Assembly: GCF_028583425.1 (NCBI RefSeq)
Contig: NC_072805.1
Location: 18,982,001 to 19,046,000, forward strand
DNA: 64,000 nt
From: Eublepharis macularius
Taxonomy: Eukaryota; Chordata; Lepidosauria; Squamata; Eublepharidae
Reading direction: 5' to 3'
A model generated the notes under the pieces. That model did no database searches, was not told the origin of the DNA, and saw nothing but the letters and a program-made list of their open reading frames with translations. This document shows, in pieces, positions 44,313 to 55,108 of this stretch. The position numbers were made by a program, and so were the translations under genes. How positions within the stretch are numbered: the stretch's first letter is position 1; each line of letters starts with the position of its first letter.

Positions 44313-44319
44313 CTGAGGC

Positions 44320-45128
44320 AAGACAGGAACCAGGGGACTTTGGAGTTGTAGTGCTGTAGCCCTCAGGACAGAGTGGGGAAACGGCTGCAGCCTACATAGT
44401 GCCAACGGCGTTAGCTGAACATTTATAATACAAAATCATATACAAATATATTTATACACACAAACAAACAAATACATATAGTAAGTGACCCCTGAGGGGA
44501 TGGGCTGTCTTCTCAGAGCTCTTTTCTCTGGGATTTGATCTGCCCGATCTAGGAAGGCAGTTTCATTTGAGCACTGATCCTATGCACGAGGCAAAGATGA
44601 GTTGATTGAACAGATTTGTTCAAGGTTGGGGGACTCATTTGTCCTCATTTCCCAGCCCCCTCCATCTTAAAACAGGACCCAATTTCCCTCTCCCTGTCTT
44701 TCTATGGACTAAGTTTTGGCTCAGTACCACAAAACAGCCAGGAAAGCCAGCACTTTGGAAAGAGCCATTCCAGAAAGAATCCAAGCTTCGCTCCCTATCA
44801 GGCCATCAAATCGATCATCAGGGCCTTTCAATGATTAATCCGTGTGCCTTTTGCCACAGAATAGAGCCAGTTGGGTTAGCTCCTCACCAAAGAGAGAGCG
44901 AGAGCTGCACATTATCTGTATTCTCCACACATAGGTCTGACTGTCCCAATCATGTCATGGTATATAAGCAGCCAAAACCACGCGTCACCAGTTAGATTAA
45001 GAGGGCCCCCAAACCCAACATCTCTGCTCTGTTTCCTTACTTGGAAATATTCCTGGCGCCCTGAACCTCTCATCTCTCCCCTTGCTCCTGTCAAAGGACA
45101 TACCTGGCTAAGTCCTTTAACTCCTTCC
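44320..45128. other. Repeat-poor stretch downstream of CCDC102A
   Basis: No exon or repeat family was recognised. The 129-codon plus frame at 44606-44995 lacks any domain or paired splice sites that I can support. Confidence 0.4.
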
Positions 45129-46658
45129 TTTATTTTAAGGCTGGAGGAAAAAAAAAAGCATTCTTGTTTCATTTAAGCTTCTTGCCCTGTGATTAATGCC
45201 AGAATATGTTCCAAAAACACACTGACTCTAAACTAGGGAGCGGGGCTGTGCCTCAGTGACAGAGCATGTAGCATGTAGAAGGTCCTTGGTTCAATACTGG
45301 TGCCTCCAGTTTAAAAAGACCGGAGAGTAGCTCATGTGAAAGACCTCGACCAGAGACCCTGGCGAGCTGTTGCCAGTCAAAATAGACAAGACTAACCTTG
45401 ATAGATTAACCATCTCAGTGAGAAGGCACTTTCATGTATATCCACCCGTGTTTGTATAGCAGCTTAAGTTCTCAGCTGCTCTGAAGTCCTGTGGATCTCA
45501 CCCTTTGCTTTCTGACTACTTTAGGATTATTTGGAGACCCTGCCTTGAGAACTGGACTTTTGTCTGGCCCTGCCTCTTGCCTCCCCTCTTGAGTGGAACT
45601 CTTGCACAATGTGTGGGTACTTGGAATGCAGGACTCCTCTGAGTGGGCTTTCTAGCCTTGGGTGTTACCACCAAACGCTCATGTTATTTTGTCGCCTTGA
45701 AATTGGCTAATTCTCCAGCCCAGATCATTACATTATTCCCCACAACAAACCCTGCTTTCTGTTTTCACTCTGTTGGATTCTCCGTACTCTTTCCAATCTT
45801 GTAACGGTGTTTTGCCACTTTGTCAAAGTTTACTGCTTATGAGGGTCACTGCCGCACAGGGGTGCTCTTGAAGCCAAATGTAGAACCTAAACCAACAATT
45901 CCTTGTTTAGAGTGAATTTGGTTTCAGACTGGAAAGCTGGTCACTTTCATGCTGTCACGTGTTGAGGACACACACAACACAACTTCTGGCCCTAAACAAT
46001 AACAGAGGTGCCCACAGCTTTGTGTCCAACGTGCCGACTTCAGAAGCTTTTATGACACCAGAGTTTCATCCCTGGTAAACTTTGGTTTTGCTCATCAAAT
46101 CCTTGTTCCCCTTCCAGAAGTCAGAAGGGGTAGGATTCGGCTTGTTCTGCCTAACATAAACATGAAATAATATGGACTGAGATAAGAGATATTGTGTTTA
46201 GATTTCAAGGGAAAGCTACCCTGGGTGATAATAGGAGCCATTCAGCTATGGAGGAGGTATTAACTGGATGGAGAACAAAGGAGAAATGTGGGTGAAGGTG
46301 TGGTAACCGCACTAGGTGTCTTGAAGCAAACAGTTCTTATTGCTCTCGAACATGTGAAATTTGCACTTCTGCACCACACATGCTTTACGGGGCTGGTAAG
46401 TACGGCGGATCTTTGCCAAGTATTCTTCTTGACGTATTCCATCTTGTCTCAGCCACCAAGCTGTCATGCTGCAGACCGGAATATGGCTGCCTTGATGCCT
46501 CTTTTTCAGCCTCCCCTGCAGCTCCAAGGCTGGCAAAAGAAAAATTCTCCTAGCTGAGGTCAAAAGCCGTTGCTGCAATCAAGCAGCTGTCCTGTCCCAG
46601 CACCGCAACTGTATTATCTCTCAACCGCAGCCGAAAGGGTCTCTTTGACTGCCAGGTG
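45129..46658 (-). other. CCDC102A: Probable CCDC102A 3' UTR and 3' flank
   Basis: This is the sequence just downstream of the CCDC102A stop on the minus strand. Candidate poly(A) signals on that strand are a CATAAA near 46048, an AGTAAA near 45828 and a canonical AATAAA at 45129-45134. I cannot tell which is used. Apart from a SINE at 45.24-45.43 kb the stretch looks largely free of recognisable repeats. Confidence 0.4.
45238..45425 (+). mobile_element. tRNA-Ala-headed SINE, forward
   Basis: GGGGCTGTGCCTCAGTGACA, GCATGTAGAAGGTCCTTGGT, TCAATACTGGTGCCTCCAG, GTGAAAGACCTCGACCAGAG and GACTAACCTTGATAG are in SINE order. It lies in the presumed CCDC102A 3' flank. Confidence 0.78.
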
Positions 46659-46901
<243 letters not shown>

Positions 46902-47132
46902 TCAAACACAGGATCTAGGGAATCTCATCAGGTCCTTTAGGAAACCCTTTCCACGCTCCTCACAAATCAATGAACGGTCTTCAGGGCTTCAGGGGGTTGG
47001 GGTGGCTGTTCACTAGGGCATGCCACCCCAACCCCCTTTTATTACTGGTAGAAATTTGTGTGTATCTACACCCCAGTTTTGTAGCTTCTGGGGTCCTCAA
47101 GATACTACAAGGGAAATGATGGTACACAGACC

Positions 47133-48028
47133 TAGGGGTGCGCACTGAGAAAATAAATCAGTATTATTCTGATTTGGGTATCTGGAATACTATATATATA
47201 TTCAGTGTTCCCAATATTAGGATTCAAAAATACTGGTATAGTATTCAGATTTAAATTTCATTTGGAATTCTGAATATATTTAGCTCCATTATTCCCTATG
47301 GAGAAATCTTTCAGGGAGCTGGAGGGACCATTTTTTTCACCATAATTGCAGGGGGCTTAGTCCATCCTGCGCACTAAAGACTCTCCATTGTTTCCTTTGG
47401 GGGGGGGGGACCCAAGACTTTCTCCAGGACACAGGAAGCCTTAGCCAAGCACACAACAGCAACCAATGACCAAAAGCCTCCCAATACAAACAGAACCAAC
47501 AAAGTCCAACAGAACCAGCATCAAACCAGAGAATCCCATCAGAGCCAATGTCAAACCAGAGAGTCGCCACAAAACCAAACTGAAGCAAGGGGCACTCTTA
47601 CAAGCCCAAAAGAACTAGTGTCACTCAAAGATGCCAAGCAGAACCCAGAGGCAATGCGAGCCCAACAAAACCAATATCGAATCAGAGCATCCCAGCATCT
47701 AACATAGCAAGCCAGTAATAGCAAGGTATCAGCTATACCTAGCAATGGCCTATCGCAAACAAGGAACACAGACACAGACGCAGTACTGCTGCCTCCCCCC
47801 CCCTCCTGTTGCCTGGGAAGCCTGCAAAGGGGAAGGGGGGGGGAACAAGATGCTGCAACCTTTAAAATGAGATTCCCAGATATCCCCAAATATATATATA
47901 GATTATTTGGGAATGTAAATACCAGTTGATCCAAATACACCCGAATAAGCCAGATATGACTGAATAATACCAAATAGGTATTATTCAGCTATATATTCTG
48001 CTCAGGAATACCAGATCACATACCCCTA
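47133..48028. mobile_element. Probable 0.9-kb non-autonomous DNA element with internal minisatellite
   Basis: The ends are TAGGGGTGCGCACTGAG and CACATACCCCTA. Subterminal regions are AT-rich and mutually inverted (CAGTATTATTCTG at the left; ATTATTCAGCTATAT at the right). The centre (47490-47690) holds degenerate repeats of about 30 bp containing CAGAACCAGCATCAAACCAG, seen on the minus strand as LWFDIGSDGI/LWFDAGSVGL. Flanks CACAGACC and CAGAGAAC agree at only 6 of 8 bases, so the boundary is tentative. Confidence 0.5.
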
Positions 48029-48729
48029 CAGAGAACATGTTTTAGCAGTCATATATCATCTATACCAGATAGGTCACCAGAGTGAAAGAACAGTTTCTAA
48101 TGTCCCCCAATTTTAGTAGCCAGTTGCAGTGAAAGGTGAGTCAAATTCTTCTTCTTCTTCTTCATTTGGCAAATTATTATGGGTGCAGCATCTGCTGGAT
48201 GGCAAATTTGGCCTTTGAGCCTATCAAATTTTATTCTAACACTTCTGGAGTCTGTTCAGAGGATCAGATTATACCATCTATTAGAAGAGGCTTTCTAAAT
48301 GTCTGTCTTTGTTGCTTCAGTAATGTGACTAGCTTGCATTTCATTTCTCTGTCTCTCAAAATCCTTGTGTGTCCCTGAGGTGGGATTGATTTCCATTGCA
48401 CTCTTTCAACCCACGAAACCCCTCTAAGAAAGCAAGACCAGAGAAGGGGCAGGGTTTTGTTGGGCTACCCCTAGCTACTGTAAATGCAAAATTATACCCC
48501 TATCTTGTGGGGCAAGAACTTAAAGAGACTGAAGCATTTCCTTCCTACCCTAACCCAGGGCCATAGACATCATTTTTGCTTTGAACATTCATTCCTAAAG
48601 AGTCATCCTGTGTAACTTGAAGGCTTGCTTCAAGTTTGTTTGTATAATCACAGGTCCCCTGAGGAACCAGCATGATCGCTACAGAGGTTAACTAAACATC
48701 ATGCAGAAACTCATAGTATCACCCCAAAA

Positions 48730-49105
48730 TAGAAAAGAGTCCAGTAGCACCTTTAAGACTAACCAACTTTACTGTAGCATAAGCTTTGGAGAGTCACAGC
48801 TCTCTTCGTCAGATGCTTTCCATGGTCATATAGATCCAGAGGAGTTAGCCATGTTAGTCTGTAGTAGCAAAAATAGAAAAGAGTCCAGTAGCACCTTTAA
48901 GACTAACCAGCTTTACTGTAGCATAAGCTTTTGAGAATCAGTTCTCTTCTTCAGATGCATCTTCTCTTCTTCCGATGAAGAAGAGAACTGTGATTCTTGA
49001 AAGCTTATGCTACAGTAAAGTTGGTTAGTCTTAAAGGTGCTACTGGACTCTTTTCTATTTTTGCTACTACAGACTAACACGGCTAACTCCTCTGGATCTA
49101 TAGTA
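48730..49105. mobile_element. Array of Penelope-type tails in direct and inverted order
   Basis: Three tail copies are packed together. Two read GAGTCCAGTAGCACCTTTAA on the plus strand (about 48736 and 48881). One reads as the reverse complement (about 48960-49050), and GTTAGTCTGTAGTAGC motifs flank them. The central part (48930-49010) forms an inverted repeat around TCTTCTTCAGATGCATC. Inverted and tandem terminal repeats are a known habit of Penelope-like elements. No RT is present here. Confidence 0.7.
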
Positions 49106-49253
49106 TCACCCAGTGGTCCATTTGGGGGGTGCGCTATTTAGAACGTACAAGTTGATGCGTGTGTTTAACCGTTCCCCTGCACTTCAATACTCAAATCCAA
49201 ACTGTTCCTGTCTTCTCATCTGCTCTCCTTCATGTCATCAAGCTGCAAACGAC

Positions 49254-49398
49254 TTCCGGTGACCCCGGCAAGGGGCTTTCAAAGCAAGTGAGAAGCAGAG
49301 GTGGTTGGCCAGTGCCTTCCTCTGTGGAGCTTTCCTTGGTGGTCCCTCCCTGACCTTGCTTAGTTCAAGACAGCTGACGAGATAAGGCTATACCATGC
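49254..49398 (-). mobile_element. 5S-rRNA-headed SINE, short or diverged
   Basis: TCCGGTGACCCCGGCAAGGG, GGTTGGCCAGTGCCTTCCTC, TGACCTTGCTTAGTTCAAGA and GACGAGATAAGGCTATACC give a reduced reverse copy. Confidence 0.6.
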
Positions 49399-49462
49399 CG
49401 CCTTCCCTCCCACTCTCTTTCATGCTTTACTCTCTCCAAACTCACACTTGGAACCCTACGGA

Positions 49463-49765
49463 CAGGGCTTTTTTTTTAGTGGGAACGCAGTGGAACGGTG
49501 TTCCAGCACCTCTTAAAAATGGTCACATGGCTGGTGGCCCCGCCCCCTGATCTCCAGACAGCGGGGAGTTTAGATTGCCCTCCACGCTGCTGAGCGGCAT
49601 GGAGGGCAATCTAAACTCCCCTCTGTCTGGAGATCAGGGGGCGGGGCCACCAGCCATGTGACCATTTTCAACAAGGGCAATTTAAACTTTTAAAAACTCC
49701 CCCCTTGTTCCAGCTGACCCAAAGTGACGTCATTGTGCGGTCCTGAGTTCCACCACTGAGTTCTC
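49463..49765. mobile_element. hAT-like MITE, copy 5, right terminus deleted
   Basis: It starts CAGGGCTTTTTTTTTAG and keeps the full palindrome and the CCGGTTCCAGCTGACCC-like segment, but stops at CACTGAGTTCTC before the usual ACCTCTTTTCCCAG terminus. Flanking CCTACGGA (49455-49462) and TCTACGGA (49766-49773) agree at 7 of 8 bases, so the TSD may survive a loss of the terminus. Confidence 0.85.
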
Positions 49766-49774
49766 TCTACGGAG

Positions 49775-51060
49775 AGAAAACAGGCAGAGGAAGGTAGATT
49801 TGGGGAGGAGAAATTACAGGGGTGGGGGGGGTGAAGCACACACGTCTACCTCGCTACTTCATACCGGCTCCACCTGAAGCATATTTTCTGTAACAACAAA
49901 CGCAATTGTGTTCTACTACACTCCTGCGTGGGTAACATTACTTTATCTCCCACCCCAATCCATTTTTTACCAGTTTACTGCTGACAGCAAGCTTGCATGA
50001 AGTTATTATAACAGAATGTCCTTTCTCCTACCGGCTAATCACGTCAGAGTTTCTCCCTCGGTATGAGACCCCCCCCAGAAGAGTTGAGAGAATATCGGCA
50101 GATGCTATGTACATTCTCCACTCTCGCCTCCGCATTGTGTAGAAAACTGTTCTCAGAGATAACCCCCCCTTTGGATTAGAGGTCCCAGCTGGAGTTATTC
50201 TGGGAGTGGCAATTTTGCTGATAATCGATATTTCATAGATTTCCCTCTGCCTTTGTTTCACTCGAGACTCTCAGCAAACTAACTTTTCCCCATTAGCGCC
50301 CAGCAGATATAAATAAATCTGTTCCCTCCACTTCATGATAGTCGTCTTCCTTGCTTAAACTTCATCCGACTAAGTGGGTTTTCCATGCTGATAAAGGCAA
50401 AATTTGACAGACAGTCCCCCGGCGACTGCAAGCAGCACTTAGTAGACTTTTTGATTCAAGCAAGCAAAGTTCGCTTAAAACCTTTTTTCAGATCCAGAGT
50501 ATTTAATGACAGGACATTAGTATGTGGAATCTTTTATCAAGGACAGGGCAGGCTGCGGGTCGAGGGGCTGAGCTGATGGAATTGTCAGTACCAAAGGCTG
50601 CTTCCACACGGAGAATGTTGTCCAGTTTTGTGACCGAATCAGAGCTGGTTTTTTGCAAATCTCCATCTACTGTCATTCCCCCATAGCTCTCCGATCATCT
50701 TTTGCCCAGTTTCAGTACAATTTGTCCCAAACCTGCTTTGCTGTGAGCTTCCCAGGTAAATCAGTCAAAATGGATTTTGCCCATCGTGTGGATAGGAAGG
50801 TGTGGATTTCTGAAGCACCCTGTTCACAGAGGCACAATTTTCCCTCCCTATCCCTTCACGCCCACTATTTCTGTCCATGCCACCAATGGACTACTTCAAA
50901 GTTGTTAACACTATAACAACGTGGCCAGACAGGGCCTCTTCAGTGGTGTGGTATGGGGGAGACAACAATGAAAACATGGAGCACCCCGTGTGGGTGCTCT
51001 GTTGCCACTGCAAATGCAGAAGCAATGAGTGCACGACAGGGAATTGTCCCCATATGGAAG
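49775..51060. other. Repeat-free part of the CCDC102A last intron
   Basis: About 1.3 kb has no recognised repeat, unusual for this intron. It holds AT-rich motif-like words (ATAATCGATATTTC, CTAATCACGTCAG). It is a candidate for conserved regulatory DNA only because repeats are absent. Confidence 0.4.
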
Positions 51061-51074
51061 CAATGCAGCAGTCT

Positions 51075-51162
51075 CATTCATTCATTCATTCATTCATTCA
51101 TTCATTCATTCATTCATTCATTCATTCATTCATTCATTCATTCATTCATTCATTCATTCATT
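51075..51162. repeat. CATT tetranucleotide microsatellite
   Basis: About 22 perfect CATT units sit at the 3' end of an L2-like LINE fragment (51165-51665), so the array probably grew from the LINE tail. Confidence 0.95.
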
Positions 51163-51164
51163 TT

Positions 51165-51665
51165 CATTCGACGTATACCCTGCCCTTCCCGCGAGTGGGC
51201 TCAGGGCAGCTTCCAACAAAACATATTGTTAAAATACAATAAAACATTATCGCAGATAGCATAAAGTCCAATATTAATACACAGTAATACAAACAGCATA
51301 AAAATCCAGGTGCCACCAAACAAATCAGGTCACCATCATGAGGTAACTCCAGGGTGACTGCTACAGGAGGGTATGGCGGTCAGAAGAGGAGACAAAATGC
51401 TGACCCCTAGTCAAATGCCCGGCAGAACAGCTCTGTCTTGCAGGCCCTACGGAACTGTAAAAGGTCCCGCAGGGCCCGGATCTCTATTGGGAGAGCATTC
51501 GACCAGGCCGGGGCCTGGGCAGAAAAGGCCTTGGCCCTAGCTGAAGCCAGCCGAACGTCCCTCAGGCCGGGGACCACCAGAAGCTGTTTATCCGCAGAGT
51601 GCAAGGCCCCGCGGGAGGCATAATGGGAGAGGTGGTCCCGTAGTTATGCAGGTATACTAGCTCTC
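51165..51665 (-). mobile_element. L2-like LINE fragment, ORF2 C-terminus and 3' UTR
   Basis: The minus frame 51407-51604 encodes SADKQLLVVPGLRDVRLASA and ACKTELFCRAF, matching the end of ORF2 at 13772-14407. The part at 51165-51250 (ATACCCTGCCCTTCCCGCG, then GGCTCAGGGCAGCTTCCAA) is the 3' UTR, and it abuts the CATT microsatellite at the element's 3' end. Confidence 0.78.
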
Positions 51666-51784
51666 CTCTTCCTCGTTAATAACATAAATGCCATTAATCG
51701 TTATTTGAATACTAGCAACTGCATCTGTGGATTATCTGTATGGCTTTTCAGTGATGCTGTGCACAGGTATTCATAACCAAAAGA

Positions 51785-51947
51785 GGCTTGCAACATTCTC
51801 CTCTCCCCCATTTTCCCCCCTCACAACAATCCTGTGAGGTAGGTTAGGTTGAGAGCATATGACTGACTCAAGGTCACCCAGCGAGCTTCCATGGCGAGCT
51901 AGGAATCAAATCTGGGTTTCCAAGATCCTAGTCCGAGACTCCAGCCG
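51785..51947 (-). mobile_element. CORE-type SINE, reverse
   Basis: CTCACAACAATCCTGTGAGG, CTCAAGGTCACCCAGCGAGC and GGAATCAAATCTGGGTTTCC give the reverse CORE and B-box parts. Confidence 0.75.
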
Positions 51948-52139
51948 CTTGTACATACATACATATAAGATGTACTTATTAGAACAGCTACTAAGCTTAC
52001 CGTTAAAAAAAATACTTCTGAAGCAACTTTTTGGCATTTAGAGCCAACTGTGTAGTAAGTAGTAAATAGAAGATGGTTTCGATCTTATTAGGTAGGCAAA
52101 ACAGTGTGTGTGTGTGGGGGGGAATGGCAAGCATTAACC

Positions 52140-52540
52140 AATGGCTATTGAATAAAGAAGAAACAGGTGATGGTACAAGCAAAGGTGAAGGCTAGGAAGG
52201 TTCTTTGTTGAAGAGTTGAGTCTTGAAGGGGGGCTTGCAAAGGGGAAATGGGTATGATTTGAGTAGCAGAGTGGGAAAGACTTTCCCAGAGGTAATAGCA
52301 GGCACAGAGATGGGGACACGAGGTGGTGATCTCGGGCAATGAAGAGAAAGCAAATAGACATGATGAGAAATGATAAAGAGATGATATTGCCAGAGACCGA
52401 GCAGTACTAGAAACATGTATTAAAAAATTGGGAGGTTTCGCACCAGCAGCAGGCAGAGCAGTTCTCAAATCAGGTGTACTTTTTTTTAGGTCTGCCAAAG
52501 AGGCAGGGGTACACAATCTCTCCATGCTTTCAAAACAAGC
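52140..52540 (-). mobile_element. Degenerate L2-type LINE fragment
   Basis: A minus-strand open frame (52145-52561) and a second frame beside it (52192-52416) carry KSFPTLLLKSYPFPLCKPPF and FKTQLFNKEPS. These resemble the L2 terminal block (LWNSLP...FKxxLKTHLF). The similarity is weak and split over two frames, so the call is tentative. The hAT-like element at 52552 follows directly. Confidence 0.4.
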
Positions 52541-52551
52541 ATAAATGTAGT

Positions 52552-52986
52552 CAGGGCTCATTTTGAGGGGGAACGCACAGGAACGCAGTTCTGGCAGTTC
52601 CCCAAAGAGGTCACGTGTCAGGTAGCCCCGCCCACCTGACTCTCGGCCATTTTAGGCCCGTTTTGGCCTGGATTGGGGCCGAAATGGCCCGGATCGGGTG
52701 GTGATGGGTGGTGGCGCACTCTCTCTCTCAGCAGCGGCCCGATCCTGACCATTTTGGGCCCCTTTTCGGCCATTTTCATCCCCTTTTCCCATTTTGGGCC
52801 ACATTTCAACCCTGACTGGCCAGGATTGGGTCCAAAACAGCCAGGATAGGTGATGTCAGGGGGTGTGGCATATGCAAATCAGCTATGCTAATGACACTCC
52901 CAGTGATGTCAAGGGGCATGGCATAGTTATGCTAATGAGTTACACTAATGAGTTCCCCCAGCTCTTTTTCTATGAAATGACGCCTG
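52552..52986. mobile_element. Related hAT-like element with a different interior
   Basis: It starts CAGGGCTCATTTTGAGG and ends CTATGAAATGACGCCTG. Flanks AATGTAGT (52544-52551) and ATTGTAGT (52987-52994) agree at 7 of 8 bases. The first 60 bp (GGGGGAACGCACAGGAACGC) resemble the GGAACGCGGTGGAACGGAGT block of the CAGGGCTTTTTTTC family. The interior differs and is built of repeated GGCCATTTT/AAAATGGCC motifs and ATGCTAATGA repeats near the right end. Confidence 0.8.
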
Positions 52987-53412
52987 ATTGTAGTGCTGAT
53001 GATCAGTTGGGGTGAAGTCTCTGCACTCCTGCTGTTCCCATCTCTCAGAACTGGAGAGGGCTGACTCTACAGAATCGGGAGCCCAGGTGTTTGCCAGCAT
53101 CCCCAAGACCGTGAAAGGGTCACACTGACTCTGCATAGGGCACTCAAGAAGGTCAGAGGCAGCCGGAGAGTCCTTGGCTTGGCGACTCTCTCAGCTTCAA
53201 AGGCTCTACGGAATGCATCTGGTGCAAACGTCCCCCCAGGTTTAGGAGCTGACACTGAAACAGGTATTCAGCGCTGCCTGCTCAGCACCATTCTGCAAGG
53301 CAGGGTCAGGGTTGCAACTAGACTGACTGAGCAGTAGGGATGTTTTCCTTCCCTGGACCAGAAACCAGCTCAGGCACTGAAGAAGTGGGAAGCAAAATAA
53401 AATACCGGTCAT

Positions 53413-53674
53413 CAGGGCTTTTTTTCAGCAGGAACGCAGTGGAACGGAGTTCCGGAACCTCTTGAAAATGGTCACATGGCCGGTGGCCCTGCCCCCTGAT
53501 CTCCAGACAGAGGGGAGTTTAGGTTGCCCTCCGTGCCGCTGGAACTGTGTGGAGGGCAATCTCAACTCCCCTCTGTCTGGAGATCAGGGGGCGGGGCCAC
53601 CAGCCATGTGACCATTTTCTCCGAGGGCAACCCGCTGAGTTCCACCACCTCTTTTCCCAGAAAAAAAAGCCCTG
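53413..53674. mobile_element. hAT-like MITE, copy 7, perfect TSD
   Basis: Both termini are intact, and the TSD CCGGTCAT is perfect at 53405-53412 and 53675-53682. The 262-bp element has the usual palindrome with GCCGGTGGCCCTGCCCCCTG and GCGGGGCCACCAGCC arms. Little divergence suggests a fairly young insertion. Confidence 0.92.
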
Positions 53675-54084
53675 CCGGTCATGATACCAGCCTGCCCAGC
53701 AGATAGAACTGCACCGGACCTCTAGTCTTAGTGGATCCTTCAAAGACTGATGGGCCTTGGGCAACTGCCCATTCTTACCAGGTGTTGGTTCGAGTAAGGC
53801 CACTCCCTGGCCAATGGGCATCCTGGATGGCAAGCTTCCTAGATCAGTCACATCCAACTCCTACCAAGTCTTGCTTTTCCTTTGGAGACTCTGAACCTGG
53901 GAGGAGCCTGCCCCCCCCCCCAAAGCCTCCCAAATAACCCCACTTCCATTACCCACCCCCCAAACCCTCCAGCCCTTAATGCGGGATAAATTATGCAAGA
54001 TACATAAAAATATTATAAATAAATAAAAAAGGAAACACACCCATAAAAGATTTAACTTTTTTTTGGCCCAAGAACTATTTCACA

Positions 54085-54690
54085 GTTTAAAAACTCCCCT
54101 TTCTTACAGGAGCACATAAACTGCTTGTGCGTCGAAATCGCAGGTCATAGCCCCTCTCTATACTGCCTTGGTCAGGCCGCACTTGGAGTATTGCGTGCAG
54201 TTCTGGAGGCCTCATTTCAAAAAGGATGTTGGCAAAATCGAGAGGGTGCAGAGGAGAGCGACGAGGATGATCAGGGGTCTGGAGACTGAGCCCTACGAGG
54301 AAAGGCTGAGGGCCTTGGGAATGTTTGGTTTGGAGAAGAGGAGGTTGAGGGGGGACATGATTGCTCTCTTTAAATATTTGAAAGGCTGTCATTTGGAGGA
54401 GGGCAAAGAGCTGTTCCAGTTGGCAGCAGCGGGTAGGACCCAAAACAATGGGCTTAAATTACATGCACAAAGGTACCGGCTGGATATTAGGAAGAACTTC
54501 TTCATAGTCAGAGTAGTTCAAAAGTGGAACCAGCTGCCTAGGGAGGTGGTGAGCTCCCTTTCACTGGCAGTTTTCAAGAAGAGGCTGGATGAATATTTGT
54601 CAGGGATGCTTTAGGCTGATCCTGCACTGGGCAGGGGGTTGGGCTAGATGGTCTGTATGGCCCCTTCCAACTCTATGATTCTATGAATTA
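54085..54690 (+). mobile_element. CR1 LINE, ORF2 C-terminus and 3' end
   Basis: A 148-codon plus frame (54168-54614) encodes LEYCVQFWRPHFKKDVGKIE, RVQRRATRMIRGLE and RLDIRKNFFIVRVVQKWNQL, the standard C-terminal block of CR1 ORF2. It is followed by the CR1 3' end with GGGTTGGGCTAGATGGTCTG and the terminal octamer repeat ATTCTATGA near 54675-54690. It is 5'-truncated, as CR1 copies usually are. Confidence 0.93.
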
Positions 54691-54879
54691 ATTCCTTCCA
54701 AAATAAATGACTTTAGTACTTTTTAAAAACAAAATACTTTTATTTTCTGTCTCTGCATTCCAGAAGTCCAGCTCTAGAAAACACCCCAACTTCTACCTTA
54801 CGTGTTCTGCACCAGTACGTTTTCCCGATAATATGGAACTCTAAAATCCAGAGAAAATTAGCAGAGGAGGATTTATTTA

Positions 54880-55108
54880 TTTACTTCATTTATACCCTAC
54901 CTGTCTCACCAATGAGGACCTCAAGCAGCTTACATCATTCTCCTTCATTTTATCCTCACGACAACCACCCTGAGAAGTAGGTTAGGCTGAGAATATTTGA
55001 TTGGCTCAATGTCACCCAGCAACCTTCCATGACAGAATGGGGGTTCACACCTGAGTCTCCCCGATTCTGATCCAACACTCTAGCTTCTACACCACACTGG
55101 ATTTAATT
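54880..55108 (-). mobile_element. CORE-type SINE, reverse
   Basis: TTTATACCCTACCTGTCTCA, TTTTATCCTCACGACAACCA, AATGTCACCCAGCAACCTTC and CTAGCTTCTACACCACACTG are in reverse order. Confidence 0.75.

Noticed and set aside
50877-51264. Frames with SFIH repeats
   Set aside because: Translation of the CATT microsatellite.
54168-54614. 148-codon plus-strand frame as a host gene
   Set aside because: It is the C-terminus of CR1 LINE ORF2.
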